Assembly: GCA_016194705.1 (NCBI GenBank) | Contig: JACQAZ010000014.1 | Span: 62,001-126,000 of the forward strand | DNA: 64,000 nucleotides | Reading direction: 5' to 3' | From: Elusimicrobiota bacterium | GTDB lineage: Bacteria; Elusimicrobiota; Elusimicrobia; UBA1565; UBA9628 | Shown: piece by piece, positions 17,150-26,447 of the stretch | Position numbering within the stretch: the first letter of the stretch is position 1 | How the letters are laid out: every line of letters starts with the position of its first letter | Position numbers and translations under genes: made by a program | The notes under the pieces: generated by a model | What the model was told of the DNA's origin: nothing | What the model saw: only the letters and a program-made list of their open reading frames with translations | Database searches by the model: none

Positions 17150-19842
17150 GGCTTGGGCTTGGGCCTCGACGGAAGCTCCTTGCGCGCTTCGAGCAGCAAA
17201 TTGCGAACCGCGGGGTCTTCCCCCGGTTCCAACGAGAGGGCCGCGTCGTAGACGCCCAGAGCCTCGTCGTAGCGCCCGCGCGCGGCGTGGATCGAGCCCA
17301 GATTGAGATACGCGGACCAGAGCCTTGGATCGAGCTTGATGGCGGCCCGCAGGTCGGCCATCGCGCCGTCGGCGTCGCCGCGCAGGTATTTGCATAGCCC
17401 CAGATCCGCGGCGAGACCGGCGTCGGTCGGGCGCTCGCGCGCGAGCTCTTCGAGCAGGCGCAGGGCGGGCGCGTACTCCTTCACGTCCTGATAGAGCAGG
17501 GCGAGTCGGTGCCGGCCGTCGAGATCGAGCTTCGACGGCTCGGCCCCGGCCAAGGCCGCCAGCGCCGCCCCGCGCTCCCCGGCCGCGACGGCGAGCGCCG
17601 CGCGATCGAGCGCGAGAGAGGCGTCCCCGGGCGAACTCGCGGCGAGCTCGTCCAACAGGCGCCGAGCCCGGCCGTATTCCTTCACATCCTGGTAGAGCAA
17701 GGCGAGGCGATGCCGGCCGTTGAGGTCGAGGCGCGACAGCCGGACCGCGGCCAAGGCCTTCAGGGCCGCCTCGCGCTCGCCCGCCTGCACGGCGAGCGAG
17801 GCGCGATCGAGCGCCAGCGCCGCGTCCGCGGGCGCGCTCTTGACGAGCTCGTCGAACAGCCGCCGGGCCCTGCCGTAGTCCTTGAGGGACTCGTACAGCA
17901 AGGCCAGCCGCCGTCGGCCGCCGGCGTCCAGCTTCTCCGGCTCGACCTCGGCGAGGGCCGCCAGCGCCTGCTCGCGCTGCCCCCCCTGGGCGGCCAGCGC
18001 GGCCCGGTCGAGCGCGAGCGAGGCGTCCCCCGGGGAGTCCTTGAGGAGGTCGTTCCAGAGCCCGCGCGCGCGCCCGTAGTCCTTGAGGTCGCGGTAGAGC
18101 GCGGCCAGGCGGCGGCGTCCGCCCTCGTCGAGCTTCGAGGGTTCGATCTCGGCCGCGGAGCGCAGAGCCGACTCGCGCTCGCCGGCCCTTGCGGCGAGCG
18201 AGGCGCGCTCGAGCCGCAGCGAGGCGTCCCCCGGCAGGTCATTGATGAGTCCGTCCCACACGCTCTTGGCCCCGCCGTAGTCCTTGAGGTCTTCGTAGAG
18301 GAAGGCCAGGCGGCGGCGCCCGTCGAAGTCGAGCTTCGACGGCTCGACCTCGGCCAAGGCCGCCAGCGCCGCCGCGCGCTCGCCGGCGCGAGCGGCGAGA
18401 TCGGCCCGCTCGAGCCGCAGGGAAGCGTCTTGCGGCGAGTTCGCGACGAGGCCGTCCCACAGGCGCCGCGCCCTCGCGTAGTCCTTGAGGTCCCGGTACA
18501 GCGCGGCCAGGCGGCGGCGGCTGGCCTCGTCGAGCCGAGAGGGTTCGACCTCGGCCAAGCCCGCCAGCGCCGCCCCGCGCTCCCCCGCCCTCGCGGCCAG
18601 CGAGGCGCGCTCGAACCGCAGCGAGGCGTCCCCCGGCGAGCTCTTGACGAGCTCGTCCCACACTCTTTGGGCCCGGCCGTAGTCCTTGAGATCCTGGTAG
18701 AGGAAGGCCAGCCGCCGCCGGCTCTCGAGATCGAGCCTCGAAGGCGCGACCTCGGCCAAGGACTTGAAGGCCGCCTCGCGGTCCCCGGCCCCGGCGGCCA
18801 AAGCGGCGCGGCGCAGCCACAGGCGGGAGATCGCCTCCGGGAAGCGCGGAGAGACCGCCGAGAGGCTCGAGCCGGGCGTCCGGCGGCCCTCAAGCTCCTT
18901 GAGGCGCTCGCAGAAAGCCGCCAGCTCCGGGACGCGCTCCGAGGAGTGGCGCCCCAACGCCGCGAGGAAACCGCCTTCTCCCAGATCTTGGGCCAGCGCC
19001 CTGAGGGCGACGGCGTAGGCCAGATGAGTCCGGAGGCAGCCGGTCAGCGAGCCGCCCCGCCAATCGAGGCAATCCGCGGACGAGTCTTCGGCGGCGCCGG
19101 CGGACCCCGGCAGCAGCGCGCCCGCGGCCGTCCCGGCGAGCTCCGCGGCGACGGAGCCCTCGAAGGAATCGAAGGCAAAGGCGACCCGCCCGCCCTCGAG
19201 CCCGCGTCCGGGGCGCAGCCGCAGTTCCTCGCCCGCGCCGCGCCAAGCCAAAGGGGGGCCCTTCGCGTACGCCGCGGGAAACAGCGCCGCCAGCAGGAAG
19301 CGATGGCCGCCGTCGAAGGGCCGGCCCAGGTAGGCCGCCACGGAGGCCGGGCTGATCGCATGCAGGGATTCCCGCCGCGCCGTCTCCACGAACCCTTGGT
19401 AGGCCGCGCGATGGGCCGCGAAGAAGTCCATGAACTTCGAGCGCCCGGCGAAATCCCTCAGCTCGTCGAGAAAGGCGTCGGCCTCCCGGCGCCCTCCCAG
19501 AAGCTTGATGTCGCTCTGCGGGATCGGCTCCCTGACCAGCAGCTCGGGAGGATCCGAGAGATGAAGCAGCACGCGCGCCGGCGCGTTGGCGGGCGCGCCG
19601 CCCCCGAGGAGCCGGGAGAGGCGCGCGACGGCGGGATGGGCGGACAGGCTCGAGAAGGCGGCGCGCGCCTCGGCGGCGTAGCCGCCCGGGTCCGCTCCCG
19701 CCGGCTCGGACAGCATGAGGACCACCGAGAGAAGCTCGACGCGGGGATCGACCGCGAAAGACACGCTCACGGGCGCGGCCGCGAGGGCGGCGCTCGAAAG
19801 GAAGACCAGGCAGGTGGCCCGGAGCGGCGTCTTTTTATTCAT
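17146..19842 (-). CDS. Exported DUF4932-like domain fused to a long tandem TPR array
   Basis: 898 aa. Signal peptide to about residue 24, then FAVDPRVELLSVVLMLSEP starts a DUF4932-like domain to about residue 330. Residues about 345-815 consist of seven near-identical 67-residue units built on the pattern GRRRLAxLYxDLKDYGRA followed by GDASLRLERASLAARAGERE; each contains two helical hairpins of TPR type. The last ~85 residues are ordinary TPRs (WSAYLNLGSIHAARGRYDEA). The repeats are alike at the DNA level (201-bp period), pointing to recent duplication and probable copy-number instability. First gene of a three-gene operon; divergent from the TPR protein at 19936. Confidence 0.8.
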   Translation of the reverse strand: MNKKTPLRATCLVFLSSAALAAAPVSVSFAVDPRVELLSVVLMLSEPAGADPGGYAAEARAAFSSLSAHPAVARLSRLLGGGAPANAPARVLLHLSDPPELLVREPIPQSDIKLLGGRREADAFLDELRDFAGRSKFMDFFAAHRAAYQGFVETARRESLHAISPASVAAYLGRPFDGGHRFLLAALFPAAYAKGPPLAWRGAGEELRLRPGRGLEGGRVAFAFDSFEGSVAAELAGTAAGALLPGSAGAAEDSSADCLDWRGGSLTGCLRTHLAYAVALRALAQDLGEGGFLAALGRHSSERVPELAAFCERLKELEGRRTPGSSLSAVSPRFPEAISRLWLRRAALAAGAGDREAAFKSLAEVAPSRLDLESRRRLAFLYQDLKDYGRAQRVWDELVKSSPGDASLRFERASLAARAGERGAALAGLAEVEPSRLDEASRRRLAALYRDLKDYARARRLWDGLVANSPQDASLRLERADLAARAGERAAALAALAEVEPSKLDFDGRRRLAFLYEDLKDYGGAKSVWDGLINDLPGDASLRLERASLAARAGERESALRSAAEIEPSKLDEGGRRRLAALYRDLKDYGRARGLWNDLLKDSPGDASLALDRAALAAQGGQREQALAALAEVEPEKLDAGGRRRLALLYESLKDYGRARRLFDELVKSAPADAALALDRASLAVQAGEREAALKALAAVRLSRLDLNGRHRLALLYQDVKEYGRARRLLDELAASSPGDASLALDRAALAVAAGERGAALAALAGAEPSKLDLDGRHRLALLYQDVKEYAPALRLLEELARERPTDAGLAADLGLCKYLRGDADGAMADLRAAIKLDPRLWSAYLNLGSIHAARGRYDEALGVYDAALSLEPGEDPAVRNLLLEARKELPSRPKPKP
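17440..18800 (-). repeat. Seven tandem 201-bp coding repeats
   Basis: Inside the DUF4932/TPR gene the same 201-bp unit recurs about seven times; each copy encodes a RRRLA or RHRLA helix start followed 33 residues later by DASL. The first and last units are the most divergent, as usual for arrays that expand by slippage or recombination in the middle. Confidence 0.8.
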
Positions 19843-19935
19843 GCGGTGACTTTGTTTTCGGGGGGTTCCGCATCCCAGAGTATCACCCCCGCCCGCCGCG
19901 CGTCAAGCCCGTTTCGAGGTATAATCCAACTGGTC

Positions 19936-22101
19936 ATGATGGAAGCGATGCAGCTCGGGATCGAGCGCTTCAACGGCGGCCGCTATGAGGAAGCCCTGCG
20001 GTGCTTCCGGCGCGCCTTTGAGGCGGGCGAGCGCGACCCGCAATTGAAGTGCTTCATGGCCCACGCCTTGAATTCGCTGGGCCGTCCGCGCCAAGCGGCC
20101 GCCGCCTTCGCGTCGTTGATCCATGAAGCCCCCCGGCATCTGCCCGCCTACGCCGGCCTGGCCAACCTGATCCTCCAGCGCGGCAGGATCGCGGGCGCAA
20201 GCCAAAATCTGCGCCGCGCGCTGAGGCTCGCGCCGGACCGCAAGGACGGCCGCGGGCGGCTCGTCGAGGCGCTGCGCGCCTGCGCCCAGGCCTGGCGCTC
20301 CGAGGGAGACGCCGCTTCGGCCGAGGCGGCGCTGCGCAAGGCCCTGGCCTTGAACCCGCGCGACAAAGGCTCCCGCGACCTATTGGTCGAGGCCTTGAGC
20401 CAGCGCGCCCAGTCTCATCTCTCGGAGGGAGAGCTCGAACCCGCCGAAGAGGCCCTGCGCGCGGTCCTAGCGCTCGAGCCCCGCCACGCGCAGGCCCGCT
20501 GCAGCCTCGTCGCCGTGCTCCGGCGCCGCGCCGAGGGCTTCGTCACCGCCAACGAGGTCAAGTCGGCCGAAAAGGTGCTGCGCGAGCTGCTCGTGCTCGA
20601 GCCCTCCAACGAGGAATCCCGGTTCGAACTCATCAAGATGCTCCTGTCCGCGGGCAAGCTCGACGAGGCGGAGCGTTCTCTGCGCAGGAGCTTGGCGCGA
20701 AACCCCCGGGACGAAGGCTCGCGGACCGCTCTGATCAAGGTGCTCTGGCTGAGCGCCCAGCGCTGCGCGACCGCGGGGGAGCTGGAGAAAGCCGAGCGGC
20801 GCCTGCGCGAGGCCCTGTCCATCGACCCCGGCAACGCGCAGACCCGTCAAAGGCTCATCGCGCTGATCCGCCCGGGCGTCCGGGAGCACAAGTCCGCGGG
20901 GCGGCGCAAGGCGGCCTCCGCGCTCTCGCGGAAGATCCTGCGCATCGACCCCGCCGACGCCCGGGCCCGCATGACTTTGGGCGACGTCCTGTTTTCGTCG
21001 GGCAAGGTCCGGCGGGGCAGGGCCGTGCTGGCTCAGGCCCTGCGCCTGGACCGCGGGACTCTCGAGCCCATCGACCGCTTCAAGGTCCTCATGAAGCTGG
21101 GGCGCTACAAGGCGGCCGTGGCCGCCGCCGAGCGCATACTCGACAAAGGTCCGCGCTTGGTCGACATCCGCTGCTTTTGGGACCCCTGGGAATGGGACGA
21201 CCGCCGCCCGCGCAGCAGCCGCGTCTCGGAGCTCAGAAGATTCGAGGCCGCCATCGGCCCCCGCGCCCGGAGCCCCTGGCTCCATTACTACCGCGCCGAT
21301 CTCAGAGGGCCGGAGGGCCTCCCGGAATTCGAGCGCCTGGCGGGCTTCTCTGCGAAGCGGTACGGCTGGATGTTCTTCAAGGCCGGCACGGCCGCGCTTC
21401 TGGAGGGACGCTTCGAGACCGCGGCGAAATGGTTCAAGATCTCGCTGCGCCGCCGGCCCAAGGACTGGCGGGCGCACTGCTTCCTCGGCGAGGCCTACCT
21501 CTGCCTCCGGCGTCCCCGGGCCGCGTTCCAGGAGATGGACCGCGCCCTGCGCGCGGCGCCGGACAGCGAAGGGGCGCAGATCCAGGCTTGGCGCGGCGCC
21601 TTCGATCTCTGGCTGGGAAACTACAAGAAGGCTTTGGCCCGGCTCAATATCGCGTGCGGCGCCGGCGCGCAATGCGCGTTCTGCTGGCGGGCGGGGGCGC
21701 TGCTCAAGCTCGGCAAGCCCGCGCAGGCGCTCAAGCAGCTCGATCTGACTTTGAGCCGCTATCCGCTCGATTTCGAGGCGTACGTGTGGCGGGGCGAAGC
21801 CAAGCGGGAGCTCGGCTTATATGAAGAAGCCCTCGAAGACCTCGACGAGAAGACCTTCAAGGATCCACGGCGCGTCGCGCCGGTCTGGCTGTGGGCGCTG
21901 TTCAACCGCTCCCTAGCCAAGCTGGCTCTCGGAGACCGCGAGGGGGCCAAGACCGATTTCGACGCCATCCCCGCCTTCGTCGTCGATCATATCAGGAAGA
22001 GGACGGGGCTCGAGAGAATGGAGGACATCCTCAAGGCGGGCTTGAGGCTCAGCCGCGGCTTCCGCCGCGACGAGTACCGGCAGGCGATCTGGATGGCGTG
22101 A
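19936..22101 (+). CDS. TPR-repeat protein
   Basis: 721 aa, almost entirely tetratricopeptide helices. Typical units are GRYEEALRCFRRAFEAGERD, AEAALRKALALNPRDKGSRD, AEERSLRRSL-type helices and GRFETAAKWFKISLRRRPKD. The middle (residues about 415-480) is non-repeat, with CFWDPWEWDDRRPR. No signal peptide or membrane segment, so probably a cytoplasmic scaffold. A consensus TATAAT ends ten bases before the ATG at 19936, implying a leader of only a few bases. Divergent from the DUF4932/TPR gene; partner unknown. Confidence 0.8.
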   Translation: MMEAMQLGIERFNGGRYEEALRCFRRAFEAGERDPQLKCFMAHALNSLGRPRQAAAAFASLIHEAPRHLPAYAGLANLILQRGRIAGASQNLRRALRLAPDRKDGRGRLVEALRACAQAWRSEGDAASAEAALRKALALNPRDKGSRDLLVEALSQRAQSHLSEGELEPAEEALRAVLALEPRHAQARCSLVAVLRRRAEGFVTANEVKSAEKVLRELLVLEPSNEESRFELIKMLLSAGKLDEAERSLRRSLARNPRDEGSRTALIKVLWLSAQRCATAGELEKAERRLREALSIDPGNAQTRQRLIALIRPGVREHKSAGRRKAASALSRKILRIDPADARARMTLGDVLFSSGKVRRGRAVLAQALRLDRGTLEPIDRFKVLMKLGRYKAAVAAAERILDKGPRLVDIRCFWDPWEWDDRRPRSSRVSELRRFEAAIGPRARSPWLHYYRADLRGPEGLPEFERLAGFSAKRYGWMFFKAGTAALLEGRFETAAKWFKISLRRRPKDWRAHCFLGEAYLCLRRPRAAFQEMDRALRAAPDSEGAQIQAWRGAFDLWLGNYKKALARLNIACGAGAQCAFCWRAGALLKLGKPAQALKQLDLTLSRYPLDFEAYVWRGEAKRELGLYEEALEDLDEKTFKDPRRVAPVWLWALFNRSLAKLALGDREGAKTDFDAIPAFVVDHIRKRTGLERMEDILKAGLRLSRGFRRDEYRQAIWMA

Positions 22102-22119
22102 AGGCCCGCCGGGGCGGCC

Positions 22120-22162
22120 TTGACTTCCCCGTCTTCTTGACCTATTCTAGACCTGGTATTGT
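22120..22162 (+). promoter_or_regulatory. Overlapping promoter elements of the sensor kinase gene
   Basis: TTGACT (22120-22125), 17-base spacer and TATTCT (22143-22148) give one candidate. An extended -10, TGG-TATTGT (22154-22162), ends eight bases before ATG 22171 and would give a leaderless mRNA. A GC-rich inverted repeat AAGGCC/GGCCTT (22101-22121) overlaps the -35. Confidence 0.5.
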
Positions 22163-22170
22163 CACCGTTG

Positions 22171-24285
22171 ATGATCTCCCTCTCGACGCTCCAAAGCAGC
22201 TCCGGCCTGCGCCGCAAGGCCGTGCTGGCCCTGCTCGCGATGAGCCTCCTGCCGCTGCTCGCGACCGGCTACTGGACCTCCCGGCTCGTCGAGAAGGGCG
22301 TCGAGGTCTCGGTGCTCGAGCTGCACATCGGCGCCGCGGCGCGCCTGGCCGCCGAGGTCCAGTCCTACACCACGGAGATGTCGGCGCGCCTCGACGGCGC
22401 CCTGGGCCGACTCCGCGCCCCCGGCCTCGGCGAGGCAGACCTCAAGGCCCTGCTGCGCGGCCTGGCGGCCAGCCACCCGGACATCCGGTCCGCCGCCTTG
22501 CTCGACGGCAAGGGGAAGGTCCTTTCCCACGCCGAGGCGGGCCCTCCCATGCCCTGGGCGCCGAGCCTCGACCTCGACATGTGCCGGGCCCTGCGGCGCG
22601 CGGTCTGCTGGGCTCCCGCCGAGGGCCGCTCACCGGTGCGCCTCGAGATCGCGCGGCCGCTGCCCGGCGGGCGCACGGCGAGGCTCGTCGCGGTGCCGAT
22701 CAGCCTCTGGGCCGCCGTCGACACGGCGCGCATCGGCAGCAACGGCCACGCGGTCGTGATCAACCAGATGGGCCGCCCGGTCCTGATCCCCACCGGTGAG
22801 TTCAGCGAGTCGGCCCGCCGCGGCATCGAGGATTGGAAGATCGTGCGCCAGGCCCTGTCCGCCGGAGCCATCGGCTCGAGCTGGTTCGCCGACCACAAGG
22901 GCCTGCTGCACGTCGGGGCCTACGCCCCGGTCCCGGCCTTTAGCGGCGCCGTGATCACCCAGCAGCCGATGGTCGAGGCCTTCGGCGTGGCCGGCAAGGT
23001 GCGCCGCTCGATCGTGCTCTCGGTCCTCCTCATGGGCGTGATCGCCGTGGGAGCGGCGTTTCTGCTCTCGAAGCGGCTGGCAAGCCCCCTGCTGGCACTT
23101 GCCGACTCGGCCGAGCGCGTGGCCGCGGGCGAGTTCCCCCCGCCGCTGCGCCTCGAGACCCGCGACGAGCTCCAGACCTTGGCCGAGACCTTCAACCGGA
23201 TGGTCGAGCAGCTCAAGAGGTACTCGGAAGTCCAGATCGAGAAGACCCTGCAGACCCAGCAGCGCATGGAGGCCATGCTCTACTCCATCGACGACGGCAT
23301 CCTGATGACCGACGAAGCGTCGCTGCTCCTGGCCAACCGCAGCGCCCGCGAGATGCTGGGCCTGCCCTCCGTCGATTCGCTCGAGGGGCGCCGCCTCGAG
23401 GACCTCGCCCTGCCCGAGCCCGTGCGCCGCGCCCTGATGGCGGCCGTCGCCGACCCCGCCGCGCCGGCCGTCGAGATCACGCTCGCCGGCGCGAAGACCC
23501 CGCGCACGATCCGCGTCGCCTCGCGCCCGGTCCTGCTCCCCAAGGGTCAGAGGAAGCTCGGCGTCGTGCTAGCGCTTTCCGACGTGACCCTCGAGCGCGA
23601 GATCACCCGCCTCAAGGACGACTTCCTGCACTCGGTCTCGCACGACCTGCGCAGCCCGGTCACCGCCATCATGGGCTTCATGGACTACATGCTCAAGGGC
23701 GTCGGAGGCAAGCTCTCGGACGACCAGGCGGACATGGTGACCCAGGTCAAGATGTCGGCCTCGCACGTGCTCACGATGGTCAACGACATCCTCGACCTGG
23801 CCCGCATCGAGTTCAAGAAGGTCAAGGTCAATCCGAAGTTCTTCTCGCTCTCGCTGCTCGCCGACCTGACGGTGCGCAGCCTCGCGCCCCTGGCCAAGGA
23901 GAAAGGCGTCGCCTTCAAGATCGACGCGGCCGGCAGCCAGATCGTGGAGGCCGACCAGGGGCTCATCGAGAGGCTCATCGCCAATTTCGTCGGCAACGCC
24001 GTCAAGTTCGCGAAGTCGACCGTGACGGTCGCGGTGCGCGACGCGGGAGACTGCGTCGAGCTCTGCGTGGGAGACGACGGCGACGGGATTCCGGCGGCCT
24101 ATCAGGACAAGATCTTCGAGAAGTTCGAGCAGGTCCCCGGCACGCGCAAGGGCGGCATGGGGCTGGGCCTGACCATCTGCAAGCAGATCGTCGACATGCA
24201 CGGCGGCCGCATCTGGGTCGACTCAGCCGAGGGCAAGGGCGCGCGCTTCCACTTCTCCCTGCCCAAAAAGTTCACGGCTGCCTGA
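22171..24285 (+). CDS. Membrane sensor histidine kinase (sensor, HAMP, PAS, HisKA, HATPase)
   Basis: 704 aa. A first membrane segment (KAVLALLAMSLLPLLATGYW) and a second around residue 285 (IVLSVLLMGVIAVGAAFLL) bracket a Cache-like periplasmic sensor. HAMP (LASPLLALADSAERVAAGEF), a PAS-like domain from about residue 365 and a HisKA domain with H-box FLHSVSHDLRSPVTAI follow. The ATPase has N box NFVGNAVKFAK, G1 GDDGDGIP and G2 GGMGLGLTICKQI. It autophosphorylates on His and passes phosphate to an unlinked regulator, perhaps one of those on the opposite strand just downstream. The 3' end overlaps the convergent PilB-receiver gene by 14 bases. A TTG 12 bases upstream is a less likely start. Confidence 0.92.
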   Translation: MISLSTLQSSSGLRRKAVLALLAMSLLPLLATGYWTSRLVEKGVEVSVLELHIGAAARLAAEVQSYTTEMSARLDGALGRLRAPGLGEADLKALLRGLAASHPDIRSAALLDGKGKVLSHAEAGPPMPWAPSLDLDMCRALRRAVCWAPAEGRSPVRLEIARPLPGGRTARLVAVPISLWAAVDTARIGSNGHAVVINQMGRPVLIPTGEFSESARRGIEDWKIVRQALSAGAIGSSWFADHKGLLHVGAYAPVPAFSGAVITQQPMVEAFGVAGKVRRSIVLSVLLMGVIAVGAAFLLSKRLASPLLALADSAERVAAGEFPPPLRLETRDELQTLAETFNRMVEQLKRYSEVQIEKTLQTQQRMEAMLYSIDDGILMTDEASLLLANRSAREMLGLPSVDSLEGRRLEDLALPEPVRRALMAAVADPAAPAVEITLAGAKTPRTIRVASRPVLLPKGQRKLGVVLALSDVTLEREITRLKDDFLHSVSHDLRSPVTAIMGFMDYMLKGVGGKLSDDQADMVTQVKMSASHVLTMVNDILDLARIEFKKVKVNPKFFSLSLLADLTVRSLAPLAKEKGVAFKIDAAGSQIVEADQGLIERLIANFVGNAVKFAKSTVTVAVRDAGDCVELCVGDDGDGIPAAYQDKIFEKFEQVPGTRKGGMGLGLTICKQIVDMHGGRIWVDSAEGKGARFHFSLPKKFTAA

Positions 24286-26446
24286 GCTCGGCGCGGCGCA
24301 GCAGGGCGGCCACGCGCGCCAGCAGGGCCTCCTCGTCGAAGGGCTTGACGATGTAGTCGTCGACGCCGATCTTCTGCGCCAGGGTCTGGCTCGAGGCGTG
24401 GTTGACCGCCGTCAGTATGACGATCGGCACGTTCCAGATCTTGAGGTCCCCGCGGACCGCCTTGATGACCCCGACGCCGTCGAGCACCGGCATCTGCAGA
24501 TCCGTGATCAGAAGGTCGGGGATCTTCTCGTGGAGCATCTTGACCGCCTCGCCGCCGTTGGGCGCTTCGCGCACGCGGTAGCCCTCGGCCTTCAAGATCC
24601 GTTTGAGCAGGATGCGGATCGACTCCTCGTCGTCGACGATCATGACCTCTTTCGCGGATGCTGGAGGAGCCGGGACGGCGACGGCCGCGGCGGCGGGTGA
24701 GGCTTCCGCGGCCTTCTCCTCGCCGCCCTCCCTTCGAGCCTCCTCGATGGAGGTGTCCCCGACGCAGACGTGCCAGATGAGGTCGTCCTCGGGCGTCATC
24801 AGCCAGCCCTCCGTCAGCGCCCGCTTGCGGAACTCGGTCTCCGCGATCCCGGCGGTGATCATGCTCTTCACCTCTTGATTGACCGACAACAACTCGGTCA
24901 CGACGACGCGGCCGCGAAAGCCCGTCTGGGCGCACTGCACGCAGCCGGCCCCGCGCACGAGCTTGGGGGTCAGGCCCATGCGCTCGGCGGCCGCGGCCAT
25001 GTCGCGCGGGAGCTCGGAGGCCGGCACGTCCTGCCGGCACTGCGCGCAGACGCGGCGGATGAGGCGCTGGCTCGTGACCGCGCTCATGGGGGATGCGATC
25101 TTGTAGGGGTCGATGCCCATTTGAACGAGGCGAGTCACCGTCGCCACGCAGTTGTTCGAGTGCAAAGTGCTCAGGACGAAGTGGCCGGTGTTCGAGGCCT
25201 GGAAGGCGATCTCGGCGGTCTCCTTGTCGCGCATCTCGCCCAGGAGGACGACGTCGGGGTCCTGGCGCAGGACCGAGCGCAGGACCGCCGCGAAGGTCAA
25301 GCCCGCCTTGTCGTTGATCTGGACCTGGTTGATCCCGTCGAGCTTGTACTCGACGGGGTCCTCGATGGTCACGATGTTCGAGGCCTCGGAGCGCAGATAA
25401 TTGACGCAGGCGTAGAGCGTGGTGGTCTTGCCGCTGCCGGTCGGCCCCGTCACCAGCAGCAGGCCGACCTCGGCGTCGAGGACGCCCTGGAGCCGATCTC
25501 GAACCTCTTTTCGGAAACCCAACGACTCGAACGGGATCTCGGCCGAGCGCTTGTCGAGTATGCGCACCACGACTTTCTCCCCGAGCGCCGTGGGCAAGGT
25601 CGAGATGCGCAGGCCGATGTCGTGGCCGTCGAGCTTGATCTTGGCGCGGCCGTCCAACGGGCGCCGGCGGTCGGCCACGTCCATCTTGCCCATGACCTTG
25701 ATGCGGGTCACCAGCGGCCCGCAGCCCAGATGCTTGGGCAAGGTCAGGACGTTGCGCAATTGGCCGTCGATGCGGTAGCGCACGACGGTGCGCGTCTCCT
25801 CCTGCTCGATGTGGATGTCGCTGGCGCGCATCTTGATCGCGTTGACGAAGATCGAGGTGGCGATGTTGGCCACCGGCCCCTCGGCCTGGCCCTCGACGAC
25901 GTCGAGCGGGTTGAGCTCCTCCTCCCCCTTCTCCTCCTCGACGACGACGTCGGCCGTGATCTCGCTCGAGAGCTGCTTGGCGAACTCGTCGGCGGCCTTC
26001 ATCGGGTTGAACTTCTCCTCGATGAGCTGGGCGATGCGCGCCGGGAGGCAGAACTGCGGCTTGATCGTGCGCCCGGCCACGGCGCCGATATCCGAGATCA
26101 CGTCGGGGTTGCAGGGGTCGCTCATCGCCACGACCAACGAGTCGCCCGCCAGCCTGACCGCGATGAGATTGTGCTTGCGGCAGAGCTTCTCGGGGATCAG
26201 CGAGACCGCCATCGCCTCGAGATCCTCGGCCTTGGGCTCGGACATCGCGATGCCGTAGTGGCTCTCGAGCATCGCGCCGAGCTCCCCCGGGGTCAGGAAG
26301 GACCGCTTGATGAGCTCTTCCGAAAGCGACGGGCACTTCGCGGCGCGGATCTCGGGCAGGGCCTTGGCGACGAGCGGCTTCTTGCGCTCGATGAGCGAAG
26401 CGAGCCACTCGTCTTGGAAGCGGTGCGTCGCAGCGGTGGCCGCCAT
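24272..26446 (-). CDS. PilB/GspE-type secretion ATPase fused to a C-terminal receiver domain
   Basis: 724 aa. Residues 1-150 are a T2SSE N-terminal domain (LTPGELGAMLESHYGIAM). The ATPase core has SDIHIEQEE, Walker A GPTGSGKTTTL, Asp box TIEDPVEYKLDG, Walker B DVVLLGEMRDKETAEIA, His box LSTLHSNNCVATVTRL and a zinc site made by CAQC and CVQC. After an Ala/Pro linker (about residues 565-600) comes a complete receiver: DDEE, phospho-acceptor Asp in LLITDLQMPVLDG, Lys in VKPFDEEAL. The fusion suggests pilus-assembly or secretion motors controlled directly by phosphorylation. Last gene of a signalling operon that supplies a kinase and a separate regulator. Confidence 0.9.
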   Translation of the reverse strand: MAATAATHRFQDEWLASLIERKKPLVAKALPEIRAAKCPSLSEELIKRSFLTPGELGAMLESHYGIAMSEPKAEDLEAMAVSLIPEKLCRKHNLIAVRLAGDSLVVAMSDPCNPDVISDIGAVAGRTIKPQFCLPARIAQLIEEKFNPMKAADEFAKQLSSEITADVVVEEEKGEEELNPLDVVEGQAEGPVANIATSIFVNAIKMRASDIHIEQEETRTVVRYRIDGQLRNVLTLPKHLGCGPLVTRIKVMGKMDVADRRRPLDGRAKIKLDGHDIGLRISTLPTALGEKVVVRILDKRSAEIPFESLGFRKEVRDRLQGVLDAEVGLLLVTGPTGSGKTTTLYACVNYLRSEASNIVTIEDPVEYKLDGINQVQINDKAGLTFAAVLRSVLRQDPDVVLLGEMRDKETAEIAFQASNTGHFVLSTLHSNNCVATVTRLVQMGIDPYKIASPMSAVTSQRLIRRVCAQCRQDVPASELPRDMAAAAERMGLTPKLVRGAGCVQCAQTGFRGRVVVTELLSVNQEVKSMITAGIAETEFRKRALTEGWLMTPEDDLIWHVCVGDTSIEEARREGGEEKAAEASPAAAAVAVPAPPASAKEVMIVDDEESIRILLKRILKAEGYRVREAPNGGEAVKMLHEKIPDLLITDLQMPVLDGVGVIKAVRGDLKIWNVPIVILTAVNHASSQTLAQKIGVDDYIVKPFDEEALLARVAALLRRAELRQP

Positions 26447-26447
26447 G

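Noticed and set aside
17440..18800. Regular repeats as a CRISPR array
   Set aside because: The 201-bp period is one continuous coding repeat without unique spacers.
17509..19930. Long open frame on the plus strand opposite the DUF4932/TPR gene
   Set aside because: It mirrors the repeats of the true minus-strand gene, has no family features, and arises from GC-rich third positions; the real plus-strand gene starts at 19936.
22101..22121. GC-rich hairpin after the TPR gene as a terminator
   Set aside because: No T-tract follows and the -35 of the next gene lies in its right arm.
22159..22170. TTG as start of the sensor kinase
   Set aside because: It lies inside the extended -10 element; ATG 22171 fits the leaderless spacing and gives a normal N-terminus.
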